This document shows positions 8,406-16,742 of a stretch of 64,000 bases of DNA, piece after piece (the stretch's first letter is position 1; every line of letters starts with the position of its first letter). The DNA is from Kitasatospora kifunensis (lineage in GTDB: Bacteria; Actinomycetota; Actinomycetes; Streptomycetales; Streptomycetaceae): positions 6,572,001 through 6,636,000 of the forward strand of contig NZ_JACHJV010000001.1 of assembly GCF_014203855.1 (NCBI RefSeq), read 5' to 3'. The notes beneath the pieces were generated by a model that had not been told where the DNA came from, made no database searches, and was given only the letters and a program-made list of their open reading frames with translations. A program made the position numbers and the translations under genes.

Positions 8406-10298
8406 GTGGGCGGGGGCGGAGGGCTGGAGGGTGCCGAGCTACCCACCGGCGCTGGTGACCTGCTGACCCTCCCCGACGGCGCCCCCCGAATACCCGCCGT
8501 CACCAGCACCCCGGCACCGGCCGGCGTCAGCACCGAAGCGGGCCAGGACCCGCAGCCGGCCTACGGGGGCGAGGTGACACTGACCCTGACGGACTGGCAG
8601 CCGATCGAGCCCGAGCGGCGGCTCACGGCCACTGCCGGGGCTGGTGCCGCCGGACCTGGTGCCGCCGGGGCCGACCTCGCCGAGGGGCTGCGCGAGCTCG
8701 CCCGGCGCTTCGCCGCCGCCACCCCCGACCAGGCACACGATCTCTTCGCCAACGCCTTCGGCCTCTACGGCGCCCGACACGTCGGCACCGCCCCCGAGCC
8801 GGCCTGCGCGGACCTCGCCGAGGCCAGCTGGTGGCACGGGCCGACGGTCCGTCACTCGGCCGCAGCGCCGCCGGTGAGTGGTTCGTCGGCGCGTGCCCGG
8901 CGGGGGCGTCGCCTGGCGATCGCCCCCACGCCCACGCCCTCCGCCGTCGCGGGCCGCCACCGCAAGCCCGAGCCGCCGGCCGGCGCGGTGGGTCAGCAGG
9001 GCGCCGACAGCCGCCGCGCGGCCGCACTTGCGGCCGAACGCCGGGCCGCCGCACGGATGTTGCTCGCCCATCCGCTGGTCACCGCCACCGGTCCGCACGC
9101 CCAGGCATTCGGACTGATCCGCCGTCACGGAAGCTGGCTGACCAGTCGATTCGCCGAGTTGCTCGGCTACCCGCTCACCGTCACCGACGGCTTCGCCCGG
9201 CTGCGGAAGGCGGAGCTCGGCGTCGGCGCGCTGCGCCGCCTCACCGTGCAGGGCCGCCCGTGCACCCCTGAGCAGTACGCCGCACTGACCCTGACCCTCG
9301 CGCTCCTGCTGGACGGCCCGCCGCGGTGGCCCGCCGCGCAGCTGGAGGCCCAGGTCCGCCACCACGCGGCCGGTACGCGGGCGGTGACGGGCGGGGGCGG
9401 CGAAGCGGGGGAGGCGGCGACCGGTGCGGGCGCCGCGCTCGGGGCCGAGGCCATCGCGCTGGATGACGAGGCGCTCGGCGTGGCGATCACGCTGCTGACC
9501 GAGTGGCAGGTCCTCTCCATACCGGGGACCGCCGCCGCCCCGGCGCCCGCCGCTGCTCCCGCGGCCGCCTGGCTGGTCGTCAACCGGGAGCTCGCCGCCG
9601 CCGTGGTGGCCGGCTGCTGCCCCGCGCGCCCGGAGGATCCGCCGGCGCCACGCACCACCGTTCCCGTGGCGGTCCGCCGCCGCCTGGTCGAGACGCCGGC
9701 GCTGCTGCTGGCCGACCTGACCCCGCTGGAGCGGGAGTGGCTGTGGGAGTCCCGCACCGCCGAGGCGGCGATGTTCGCGGACTTCCTCGGGCTGACCGCC
9801 GAGATCCGCCGCGAGGGGATCGCCCTGCTGGATCCGGCCGGCGAGTTGACGGATCTGCGATTCCCCGGCCCCGGCCCGCTGGCGCACGTCGCGCTGCTGC
9901 TGGTCGAGCGACTGGTGGACCAGCTCCGTCCGCTGCCCGCCGAGTCGGCGCAGTCCACCCCGCAGCCCGCGCCCTTCGGCGTGCCGATCGCCGAGGCGCT
10001 GATAGACGGCATCCTCGGCGACCTGGCCGACGAGTACGACACCGAGGACCACGGGCACGACCAGCGCGCGGCCCACTGGCGCCGCGCGCACCTGGCCGAC
10101 CGGGCCGCCTTCCGCCGTGAGCTGCTCGACCTGCTGCACGCCGTACGACTTATCGCCCCCAGCACGCCGACTGCCCCGACCGGCGGTGAGGCGGGGGGCG
10201 CCCGCGGCGGCTGGACCCTGCTCGCCCCGGCGGCCCGCTACGCCGCGCGGCTCGAGCTCGGCACCGAGCCGAGTACCGGGCGTCACTCCCGCCGCTGA
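8406..10298 (+). CDS. DUF2398/TIGR02678-family protein (Wadjet type II JetB-like), orphan, with N-terminal extension
   Basis: A 630-residue protein. From about residue 210 onward it matches TIGR02678: ERRAAARMLLAHPLVTA, FGLIRRHGSWLTSRFAELLGY, then FARLRKAELG, the EQYAALTLTLALLL helix, and the C-terminal EIRREGIALLDPAGELTDLRFP. The family corresponds to the second component (JetB, kleisin-like) of type II Wadjet anti-plasmid systems, normally in one operon with DUF2397, an SMC-like ATPase and DUF2399. None of these partners is present. The first ~210 residues are extra: low-complexity stretches around a short helical patch (LAEGLRELARRF...DQAHDLFANAFGLYG). The GTG start at 8406 has GGAGG 5 bases upstream. 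A housekeeping or regulatory adaptation of a JetB-like protein is possible; function unknown. Confidence 0.75.
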   Translation: MGGGGGLEGAELPTGAGDLLTLPDGAPRIPAVTSTPAPAGVSTEAGQDPQPAYGGEVTLTLTDWQPIEPERRLTATAGAGAAGPGAAGADLAEGLRELARRFAAATPDQAHDLFANAFGLYGARHVGTAPEPACADLAEASWWHGPTVRHSAAAPPVSGSSARARRGRRLAIAPTPTPSAVAGRHRKPEPPAGAVGQQGADSRRAAALAAERRAAARMLLAHPLVTATGPHAQAFGLIRRHGSWLTSRFAELLGYPLTVTDGFARLRKAELGVGALRRLTVQGRPCTPEQYAALTLTLALLLDGPPRWPAAQLEAQVRHHAAGTRAVTGGGGEAGEAATGAGAALGAEAIALDDEALGVAITLLTEWQVLSIPGTAAAPAPAAAPAAAWLVVNRELAAAVVAGCCPARPEDPPAPRTTVPVAVRRRLVETPALLLADLTPLEREWLWESRTAEAAMFADFLGLTAEIRREGIALLDPAGELTDLRFPGPGPLAHVALLLVERLVDQLRPLPAESAQSTPQPAPFGVPIAEALIDGILGDLADEYDTEDHGHDQRAAHWRRAHLADRAAFRRELLDLLHAVRLIAPSTPTAPTGGEAGGARGGWTLLAPAARYAARLELGTEPSTGRHSRR

Positions 10299-10320
10299 CC
10301 TTCACTGCCCTTATCTGCCC

Positions 10321-10348
10321 TTATCACTCCCCATTGTCCTGCTAGATT
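10321..10348 (+). promoter_or_regulatory. Candidate promoter for the HTH/DUF4180 pair
   Basis: TTATCA (10321-10326) and TAGATT (10343-10348) are separated by 16 bases and sit in an AT-richer patch directly upstream of the HTH gene. They resemble a -35/-10 pair of the main sigma factor, judged by eye only. Confidence 0.35.
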
Positions 10349-10388
10349 GGACACCATAGGGATGTTTGGGGAAGGATGGGCCTCGGAG

Positions 10389-10877
10389 ATGGCGCCGCAG
10401 ATGTACTCGGTCGATCAGGTGGCCGTCCTGCTCGGTCTGCATGTCCGCACGGTCCGTGCGTACATCCGCGACGGGCGACTCAAGGCCGTCCGGATCGGGA
10501 AGCAGTACCGGATCGCCGCGCAGGACCTGGAGGCGTTCACCGGCCAACCGGCCGCGGCGGTCGGGGTTGCGGCCGGCTCCCCGGCTGTTGACTCCCCGGC
10601 GGTTGGCTCCCTGGTGGCCGGTTCCCCGGCGGCCGTCGAGGGGCCGGAGGTCGAGGTGTCGAGCATCGTGCGGATCGACGGCATCGACGCCACGGCGATG
10701 GACCGGATCTCCACCATGCTGCTCGCGGCCGTCGCCGGTCGCCCCGACCAGGTTCACCTGCAGGTGCAGACGGTGCGGAACGAGGAGCGGCGCAGCATGA
10801 AGATCATCGTGCTGGGCGGCGCGGAGGACAGCGCGGAACTCCTGCGCCTGGTCGGCGCGCTGGCCGGCTCCTTCTGA
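10389..10877 (+). CDS. Excisionase/MerR-type helix-turn-helix protein with C-terminal domain
   Basis: A 162-residue putative DNA-binding protein. The first ~50 residues are a winged HTH_17/MerR-like domain: MYSVDQVAVLLGLHVRTVRAYIRDG, then LKAVRIGKQYRIAAQDLEAF. An alanine/proline/valine-rich linker made of imperfect PAV repeats follows, then a ~70-residue domain (SSIVRIDGIDATAMDRISTML... KIIVLGGAEDSAELLRLVGAL). The neighbouring DUF4180 gene begins 22 bases after its stop, and such pairs are common, so the C-terminal domain probably works with DUF4180 (inference). Start unclear: ATG 10389 has GAAGGA 12 bases upstream; ATG 10401, ATG 10362 and TTG 10347 are in frame. Confidence 0.8.
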   Translation: MAPQMYSVDQVAVLLGLHVRTVRAYIRDGRLKAVRIGKQYRIAAQDLEAFTGQPAAAVGVAAGSPAVDSPAVGSLVAGSPAAVEGPEVEVSSIVRIDGIDATAMDRISTMLLAAVAGRPDQVHLQVQTVRNEERRSMKIIVLGGAEDSAELLRLVGALAGSF

Positions 10878-10899
10878 TTCTGAAGAAATGTGAGTCGAT

Positions 10900-11265
10900 A
10901 TGACGATCCATCAACTGCACGGCACCGCCGTCCTGGTCTGCGACCTCGACGGCGACCCCGTGTCCGGTACGTCGGACGCGCTGCAGCTGATCGGCGATGC
11001 CGCCGCCGAGAGCGCGGGCTGGGTGGCGGTCCCGGTGACGCGCTGGCACCAGGACTTCTTCCGGTTGCGGACCGGCCTGGCCGGCGAAGTGCTGCAGAAG
11101 TTCGTGCAGTACCGGGTCGGGATCGCGGTGGTCGGCGACGTCTCCCGGTGGGTCGAGGAGAGTTCGGCGCTGCGCGACTTCGTTCGCGAGTGCGACCGGG
11201 GCAGTCAGATCTGGTTCGTCGCGGACCTGGCGGAGCTGGGCGAGCGGCTGGCCGCCCGGAGCTAG
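10900..11265 (+). CDS. DUF4180 domain protein
   Basis: A 121-residue single-domain cytoplasmic protein. It shows the DUF4180 pattern: CDLDGDPV at the N terminus, DALQLIGDAA, WVAVPVTRWHQDFFRLRTGLAGE, the VLQKFVQYRVGIAVVGDVS block, then SALRDFVRECDRGSQIWFVADLAEL. The molecular function of the family is unknown. It follows the HTH gene by 22 bases and very probably shares its transcript. Homologues are often encoded beside a transcription regulator, suggesting a ligand-sensing or accessory role, but this is only inferred from context. Confidence 0.85.
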   Translation: MTIHQLHGTAVLVCDLDGDPVSGTSDALQLIGDAAAESAGWVAVPVTRWHQDFFRLRTGLAGEVLQKFVQYRVGIAVVGDVSRWVEESSALRDFVRECDRGSQIWFVADLAELGERLAARS

Positions 11266-11290
11266 CGGCGGGCGGGCTCGGCGCCGGGCT

Positions 11291-11545
11291 TCAGTGGCTC
11301 TGGGCCGACGCCGTTACCGCGGTGTGGTGCTGGACGGTCTCGACCGTGGCCCCCACCCCGAGCGTGCCGAGCGCGACCGAGGCGGCCACGGCGGCGCAGG
11401 CGAGGTAGCGCCGATGGCGCTGCGGCAGCGGGAAGGGCGAAGCGTCGAGGGAGTCCGAGAGGCCGGCCGCGGCCTGGGACTCCGGGGCGGGGGGCTCCAC
11501 CGGGCGGCGGAGGGGCGGCAGCGAGTCGTCCATGTTGGTCAGCAT
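11291..11545 (-). CDS. Small single-pass membrane protein, unknown function
   Basis: An 84-residue protein: proline-rich polar N terminus, a basic stretch (LPQRHRRYL) and one hydrophobic helix (ACAAVAASVALGTLGVGATV) about residues 50-70, then a short polar tail. The orientation would be cytoplasmic N terminus by the positive-inside rule. It stands alone between the DUF4180 gene (convergent) and the BCCT transporter gene. ATG 11545 and ATG 11533 are both possible and neither has a convincing ribosome site. I do not recognise a family. Confidence 0.5.
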   Translation of the reverse strand: MLTNMDDSLPPLRRPVEPPAPESQAAAGLSDSLDASPFPLPQRHRRYLACAAVAASVALGTLGVGATVETVQHHTAVTASAQSH

Positions 11546-11834
11546 TCCAGTCGGGTGTTAAACGATGACGACACCGGGGTGAACGCCGCACCGGCGGGAT
11601 GCGGCGGGTTTGGAACGATTGGCGCGGGCCCCACCTGGGCAGATGCGCGCGACCGGCCGACTGGTGAGCCTTCGGCTGGAGAGAAAAGCGTCTGCCAGCA
11701 TGACACGGATCTGACGCGGGGTGATGGTGGAGCAACACGGCGCCGGTCCGGGCGTCGCGCCTGTCGTCAGGTCAGCGCCCAGCGGCACCAAGGGATTGCG
11801 GGCCTCGCCCGGTACTGTGCCGGATCGCCGTCCG

Positions 11835-13589
11835 TCACTCGGAAGGCGGAGCGTGGCCAGTGGTCCCCCCAGTCACCGTCCCGCCCACCCCGCCACCGCC
11901 CACCCCACCACCGGTGGCGGTGGCCGCACCGACCGGCTGCGCCGCCAGCGCCTCGTCCACCGCCTCACCGACCGCCGCCCGCACCGCGTCCCGCAGCCCG
12001 TGCGAGGGATGGAAGCGCGAGGGCCTGGCCGCCGGGTCCTGGCGCAGCTCCTTGACCAGCGCCAGGCAGAGGCCCAGCATCACCACCACGAAGGGCAGCG
12101 CGACCAGGATGGTGGCGTTCTGCAACGCCGCCAGCCCGCCGGCCAGCAGCAGCGCGGCCGCCACCCCGCCCATCAGTACGCCCCAGACCACCACCAGCCA
12201 GGTACGCGGGTGCAGCGAGCCGCCGCTGGAGAGCGAACCGAGCACCAGCGAGGCGGAGTCCGCGCTGGTGACGAAGTAGGTCATCACCAGCAGCACGCAC
12301 ACCACGCTGCTCACCGCCCCCCAGGGCAGTGACTTCATCATGGCGAAGAGCGAGGCCTCGGGCCCCTGCGGGATGGTGCCGACCAGGTTGGCGCGGCCCG
12401 TGGCGTCCAGTCGGATCGCGGTGCCGCCCATCACGCAGAACCAGATCACCGTGGCCCCGCTGGGCACCAGCAGGACCCCGACCAGGAACTCGCGCACCGT
12501 GCGGCCGCGCGAGATGCGCGCGATGAAGGTGCCGACGAAGGGCGCCCAGGAGAGCCACCAGGCCCAGTAGAAGATGGTCCAGGAGCCGAGCCACTTCTCG
12601 TCCGTGAACGCGCCGGTCTGGCTGGCCATCGAGACCAGGTCGGAGAGGTAGCCGCCGACGGTGGACGGGATCGCGTCCAGCACGTAGACCGTGGGCCCGA
12701 CCACGAAGACGAAGAGCATGATCAGCGAGGCCAGCACCACGTTGGCGGTGCTGAGCCACTTGACGCCCTTGTGCACCCCGGAGAAGGCGGAGAGCACGAA
12801 GGCGGCGGTCAGCGAGCCGATGATGATCAGTTGCAGGCTTCGGGAGTTCTGCACCGAGGAGATGTAGCCCAGGCCGTCGGCCACCTGCAGTGCGCCCAGG
12901 CCCAGGCTGGTCGCGGAGCCGAAGACGGTGGCGAAGACCGCCAGCAGGTCGATCCCCTTGCCCGCCCAGCCGCTCGCCCCGCGCTCGCCGAGCAGTGGGA
13001 CGAAGGCCGCGCTGATCCGGTTGCCCCGGCCCTTGCGGAAGGTGGTGTAGGCCATCGCCAGGCCGCCGACCGCGTAGATCGCCCACGGGTGCAGGGTCCA
13101 GTGGAAGAGCGAGAACTCCAGCGCGGAGCGGGCGGCTGCCGGGGTCAGCGCGGTCAGGCCGGAGCCTGGTTGCGGCTGGGCGTAGAGCTGGAGCGGTTCG
13201 CCGACCCCGTAGAACATCAGGCCGATCCCCATGCCGGCGCTGAACATTATGGCGATCCAGGCCAGGGTGGAGAACTCCGGGCGCTCCTCGTCGCTGCCCA
13301 GCCTGATCGGGCCGAAGCGGCTGACCGCCAGCAGCAGGGTCAGCACCAGGAAGACGTCGGCGGCGACCACGAAGAGCCAGCCGAAGTTGTGCAGCACCCA
13401 GCCGAGCGCGGTGCTGGAGGCGTGGCCCAGCGACTTCTGGGCGAAGACGCCCCAGCTCACCACCCCGAGGACCACGATCGCGCTGACCCCGAAGACCACC
13501 CGGTCGGTGGGCAGCGTGCCCTGCGGCTGCGGTGACGGATCCGGACTCGACGTCAGGGGGTCAGGGCTGCCGGGGGACTGACGGGACAT
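11835..13589 (-). CDS. BCCT-family (betaine/choline/carnitine) transporter
   Basis: A 584-residue, twelve-helix secondary transporter that probably imports a quaternary ammonium osmolyte such as glycine betaine with Na+ or H+. The family signature is intact: GSWTIFYWAWWLSWAPF (about residues 331-347), and the glycine-rich GMGIGLMFYGVGEPLQ motif lies in helix 3. The C-terminal tail after the last helix is glycine-rich and cytoplasmic. The start at 13589 (MSRQSPGSP) is chosen because AGAGG lies 6 bases upstream and the first helix follows about residue 30; the open frame upstream has no homology. Single gene, divergent from the DUF389 gene. Osmotic regulation is likely for the family but no element was seen. 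Confidence 0.9.
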   Translation of the reverse strand: MSRQSPGSPDPLTSSPDPSPQPQGTLPTDRVVFGVSAIVVLGVVSWGVFAQKSLGHASSTALGWVLHNFGWLFVVAADVFLVLTLLLAVSRFGPIRLGSDEERPEFSTLAWIAIMFSAGMGIGLMFYGVGEPLQLYAQPQPGSGLTALTPAAARSALEFSLFHWTLHPWAIYAVGGLAMAYTTFRKGRGNRISAAFVPLLGERGASGWAGKGIDLLAVFATVFGSATSLGLGALQVADGLGYISSVQNSRSLQLIIIGSLTAAFVLSAFSGVHKGVKWLSTANVVLASLIMLFVFVVGPTVYVLDAIPSTVGGYLSDLVSMASQTGAFTDEKWLGSWTIFYWAWWLSWAPFVGTFIARISRGRTVREFLVGVLLVPSGATVIWFCVMGGTAIRLDATGRANLVGTIPQGPEASLFAMMKSLPWGAVSSVVCVLLVMTYFVTSADSASLVLGSLSSGGSLHPRTWLVVVWGVLMGGVAAALLLAGGLAALQNATILVALPFVVVMLGLCLALVKELRQDPAARPSRFHPSHGLRDAVRAAVGEAVDEALAAQPVGAATATGGGVGGGGVGGTVTGGTTGHAPPSE

Positions 13590-13740
13590 CGGGGGCCTCT
13601 CACCGCGACGGCGCGGCGGAAATGCCGCATTTCGCACTATCTCCGGCGGAGACTCGGGGGTGAGCCCCGACGCGCCGGGACCGGGGCAGCACGCCCGGCG
13701 CGGCACTGTGGGTAGCTCACCAGCGACCTCGGGAGCCCTC

Positions 13741-14697
13741 GTGCTGCACCTGCGCCTGATCGTCCCCGGCGACCTGCGCCGCGCCGTGCTCGACGCCCTG
13801 GACGACTGCATCGGTGTCGCCCACGTCATCACGCTGCCGGGCACGGCCCGGCGCCCGCCGGGGGACGTGGTGCTCTGCGATGTGGCGCGCGAGTCGGCGG
13901 ACGAACTGCTGGGGCGGCTGCGCGAGCTCGGACTGGCCGAGCAGGGCGCGATCGACGTCTCACTCCTTGAGCTGTCCATCTCGGCGGCGGCCCGGGAGGC
14001 CGAGCGCGAGGCACCCGGCACCAGGTCGGACGCACTGGTCTGGGAGTCCGTCACCAAGGTCACCCATGAGGAGTCCGCCTTCTCCTACACCTACCTGGCG
14101 TTCATCGTCACGGCCACCATGCTGGCGGCCTGCGGTGTGGTGTTGGACAGCTCGGTGCTGATCGTCGGCGCGATGGTGGTGGGGCCCGAGTTCGGGCCGC
14201 TGGCCGGGTTCTGCGTCGCCCTGGTGCAGCGCCGCTCGCACCCCGCGCTGCGCTCGCTGACCGCGCTGCTCGGCGGGTTCGCGCTGGCGATCGCGCTGAC
14301 CATTCTCTTCGCCCGGATGATGGACGCCTTCGGTCTCTTCACCGAGGCGGAGTTCGACGGGCCGCGGCCGAACACCTCGTTCATCTTCCAGCCGGACGCG
14401 CTCTCCCTCGTCGTCGCGTTCCTGGGCGGCGTCGCGGGGCTGCTCTCGCTGACCTCCGCGAAGTCCGGCGCGCTGGTGGGGGTGGCGATCTCGGTCACCA
14501 CGGTGCCGGCGGCGGCCAACGTGGCGGTGGCGCTGGCCTACGGGGACTTCGGGCAGGCCAGGGGGTCGAGCGTGCAGCTGCTGCTGAACATGTCGGGGAT
14601 CGTGATCGCCGGCGTCCTGACGCTGTTGGTGCAGCAGTCGGCGTGGCGGCAGCTCAGGGAGCGCCGCCACGCCGCCCGGCGGCAGCGCGGTGCCTGA
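13741..14697 (+). CDS. DUF389 integral membrane protein
   Basis: A 318-residue protein. The N-terminal ~120 residues form a soluble domain, followed by about six membrane helices with the DUF389 block: SSVLIVGAMVVGPEFGPLAGFCVALV, GFALAIALTILFARM, then LSLTSAKSGALVGVAISVTTVPAAANVAVALA. Family members are widespread in actinobacteria and cyanobacteria; function is unknown. The GTG at 13741 has GGGAG 5 bases upstream and yields a start VLHLRLIVPGDL, typical of homologues; GTG 13660 would add 27 poorly conserved residues. It is followed by the convergent metallo-hydrolase gene with 31 bases between stops. Confidence 0.85.
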   Translation: MLHLRLIVPGDLRRAVLDALDDCIGVAHVITLPGTARRPPGDVVLCDVARESADELLGRLRELGLAEQGAIDVSLLELSISAAAREAEREAPGTRSDALVWESVTKVTHEESAFSYTYLAFIVTATMLAACGVVLDSSVLIVGAMVVGPEFGPLAGFCVALVQRRSHPALRSLTALLGGFALAIALTILFARMMDAFGLFTEAEFDGPRPNTSFIFQPDALSLVVAFLGGVAGLLSLTSAKSGALVGVAISVTTVPAAANVAVALAYGDFGQARGSSVQLLLNMSGIVIAGVLTLLVQQSAWRQLRERRHAARRQRGA

Positions 14698-14728
14698 CGG
14701 ACACTCAGGCTCTCGGACACTCAGGCGC

Positions 14729-15955
14729 TCAGGCCGGGACCTCGTCCTCGTGCGAGTGCGCGGGGGCAGCCGGCGTCGCGGGGGCGGAGGTGGCGGGAGT
14801 GGCGGGGCTGAACTGCTCGACGGTCTCCGGCAGGCCCGCGACCGAACGCCACCAGGCCCGCTGCTCCGGCGGCTCGGCCGGCTCGAACGGTGCGCCCGGC
14901 AGCGGCACCGCCACCGTGGCACCGAGCCGCTCGGCCGCCGCCATGGTGCGTTCGGCCGGCTCCTCCCACGCGTGCGGCGCCAGGTTGAAGGTCCCCCAGT
15001 GGATCGGCAGCAGCAGCCCGCCGCGCACGTCCTGGTGGGCCCGCACCCCTTCCTCGGGCGTCATGTGCACCTCGGGCCAGAACTGGCTGTAGGCGCCGAC
15101 CTGCGTCATCGTCGCGTCGAACGGGCCGAGCAGCTCGCCGATCCTGGTGAATCCGGGGAAGTAGCCGGTGTCCCCGCTGTGGAAGACCCGGTGCTGGGGA
15201 CCGGCCACCGCCCAGGAGGCCCAGAGCATCTGCGGGTCGGTGCGCGGGCCGCGGCTGCAGTAGTGCCGGGCGGGGGCCGCGGTCAGGGTCAGCCCCGCCA
15301 GCTCGGTCGACTCCCACCAGTCCAGCTCGGTGATCCGGTCGGCCGGCACCCCCCAGTGCTCCAGGTGCGCGCCCACGCCCAGCGGGGCGGCGAACCGGGC
15401 ACCGCTGCCGATCAGCGCCCGAATCGTCGTCATGTCCAGGTGGTCGTAGTGGTCGTGGGAGATCACCACGACGTCCACCGGGCCGAGGTCGGCCAGCCGG
15501 ATCGGCACCGGGTGCAGCCGCTTGGGCCCGATCCCCGGGAACGGCGAGCAGCGCACGCCCCAGACCGGGTCGAAGAGCACCCGGCGGCCGTCCAGCTCGA
15601 CCAGGACGGTGGCGTGGCCCAGCCAGGTCAGCCGCAGCCCGGAGGCCGGCGGCACGGCGAGTTCGGTTGAGCGCAGGCGGTGCACCGGGATCGGCCGGCT
15701 CGGCACCCGGCGGCCCCGGCCCTCGGTGAGCTGGGCCCGGCTGATCTCCAGCGGCGAGCGCTGGTAGACCAGGCGGCGGGTGGGGACCGGGTTGCGGAAG
15801 GCGCCGTCCACGAAGTTCGGGCTGTGCCTGATTCGCTCCAGGCGCGCGCCGGTGGGTACGGCGCCGAAGGCGTCCGTCCGCATCCGTCGCCAGCCGGCGG
15901 CCGACAGGCCGCGAAGATCGGTGAAGCGGGATGAACTGGGGACGGAGCCGGGCAC
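14729..15955 (-). CDS. MBL-fold metallo-hydrolase (NAPE-PLD/UlaG-like)
   Basis: A 408-residue metallo-beta-lactamase-fold protein. The metal signature HDHYDHLD occupies residues 167-174, preceded by LTWLGHATVLVELDGRRVLFDPVW; further ligands are in HSGDTGYFPGF and LLPIHWGTFNL. This order, with the conserved WASW and GDTGYF motifs, is that of the NAPE-hydrolysing phospholipase D-like branch. The N-terminal ~100 residues and the alanine-rich C-terminal tail are less conserved. The start is GTG 15955, four bases after AGGAGG. Cytoplasmic, no signal peptide. Lipid-phosphodiester hydrolysis is plausible from the family; substrate is not shown. Confidence 0.85.
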   Translation of the reverse strand: MPGSVPSSSRFTDLRGLSAAGWRRMRTDAFGAVPTGARLERIRHSPNFVDGAFRNPVPTRRLVYQRSPLEISRAQLTEGRGRRVPSRPIPVHRLRSTELAVPPASGLRLTWLGHATVLVELDGRRVLFDPVWGVRCSPFPGIGPKRLHPVPIRLADLGPVDVVVISHDHYDHLDMTTIRALIGSGARFAAPLGVGAHLEHWGVPADRITELDWWESTELAGLTLTAAPARHYCSRGPRTDPQMLWASWAVAGPQHRVFHSGDTGYFPGFTRIGELLGPFDATMTQVGAYSQFWPEVHMTPEEGVRAHQDVRGGLLLPIHWGTFNLAPHAWEEPAERTMAAAERLGATVAVPLPGAPFEPAEPPEQRAWWRSVAGLPETVEQFSPATPATSAPATPAAPAHSHEDEVPA

Positions 15956-16155
15956 GGCACCTCCTAGGAAGGGAAGTCAGGGGCACCACGTCGAGCGGGC
16001 GCCGGTGTGGCTCGGCACCCGCTCGACACGATCAACACCTCATCGGGAGACTACCCAAAGCGACGCTCGCGAGCGCGGTGGATAGCGTGATCCCCCCGCC
16101 GTTCGGGGCCCGCCGCGCAGGCTTCGGCAGGGGCTGCGGTGGGTCCACGCAGCGA

Positions 16156-16207
16156 TTCGGACGGCCCGTTCGGACAGCTGGCTCGGACGGCCCCTTCGGA
16201 CGGCCGG
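16156..16207. repeat. Four tandem 13-bp repeats after the MaoC gene
   Basis: Copies begin at 16156, 16169, 16182 and 16195, an exact 13-bp period, with the core TCGGACGGCC (one copy has TCGGACAGCT). They lie immediately beyond the stop codon of the MaoC-type gene in the 253-base gap before the metallo-hydrolase start. Confidence 0.8.
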
Positions 16208-16208
16208 T

Positions 16209-16661
16209 TCAGACGTAGAACCGGGTGATCGTCTCGGCGACGCAGTGCGGCTTGGGGCTCGCCTCGCTGCTGATGGTGAACCGGACCACCGCCTGCCGTC
16301 CGTCGGCCACCTCGGTCACCGAGAGCAGCTCGGCCGTCGCCCGCACCGGGGTGCCGACCGGCAGCGGGGCCGGGAAACGCACCTTCTCCGAGCCGTAGTT
16401 GACGGCCATCCGGACACCCTCGACGCCGTAGCACTCCTTGGCCAGCAGCGGAATCAGCGAGAGCGTGAGGTAGCCGTGGGCGATCGGCCCGCCGAACGGG
16501 CCGGCCTTGGCGCGCTCCGGGTCGACGTGGATCCACTGGTGGTCGCCGGTCGCCTGCGCGAACAGGTCGACCTGCTCCTGCGTCACCGTGTGCCAGGCGC
16601 TGACGCCCAGTTCGGTGCCGACTGCCGCGGTCAGCTCATCAAGGGTGGCGAAGGTCGTCAT
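16209..16661 (-). CDS. MaoC-type (R)-specific enoyl-CoA hydratase
   Basis: A 150-residue hotdog-fold protein. The hydratase-2 catalytic motif is clear: QATGDHQWIHVDPERAKAG with the Asp-x-x-x-x-His pair, followed by FGGPIAHGYLTLSLIP. Such proteins hydrate trans-2-enoyl-CoA to (R)-3-hydroxyacyl-CoA. AGGAG lies 7 bases before the ATG at 16661. The gene stands apart from the fatty-acid degradation set at 44-47 kb but could feed the same metabolism. A non-enzymatic MaoC-like role cannot be excluded. Confidence 0.9.
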   Translation of the reverse strand: MTTFATLDELTAAVGTELGVSAWHTVTQEQVDLFAQATGDHQWIHVDPERAKAGPFGGPIAHGYLTLSLIPLLAKECYGVEGVRMAVNYGSEKVRFPAPLPVGTPVRATAELLSVTEVADGRQAVVRFTISSEASPKPHCVAETITRFYV

Positions 16662-16742
16662 GCTGCGCTCCTGAGGCGGGTCGGGGGCTCAACGGGCGGA
16701 CGGCCTGCCGCCCGTCCCCGGGAGCGTAGTCCTACCGGCCGG

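Noticed and set aside
13590..14063. Upstream extension of the BCCT reading frame
   Set aside because: Extra residues are low-complexity and overlap the DUF389 gene; ATG 13589 has a good ribosome site and starts just before helix 1.
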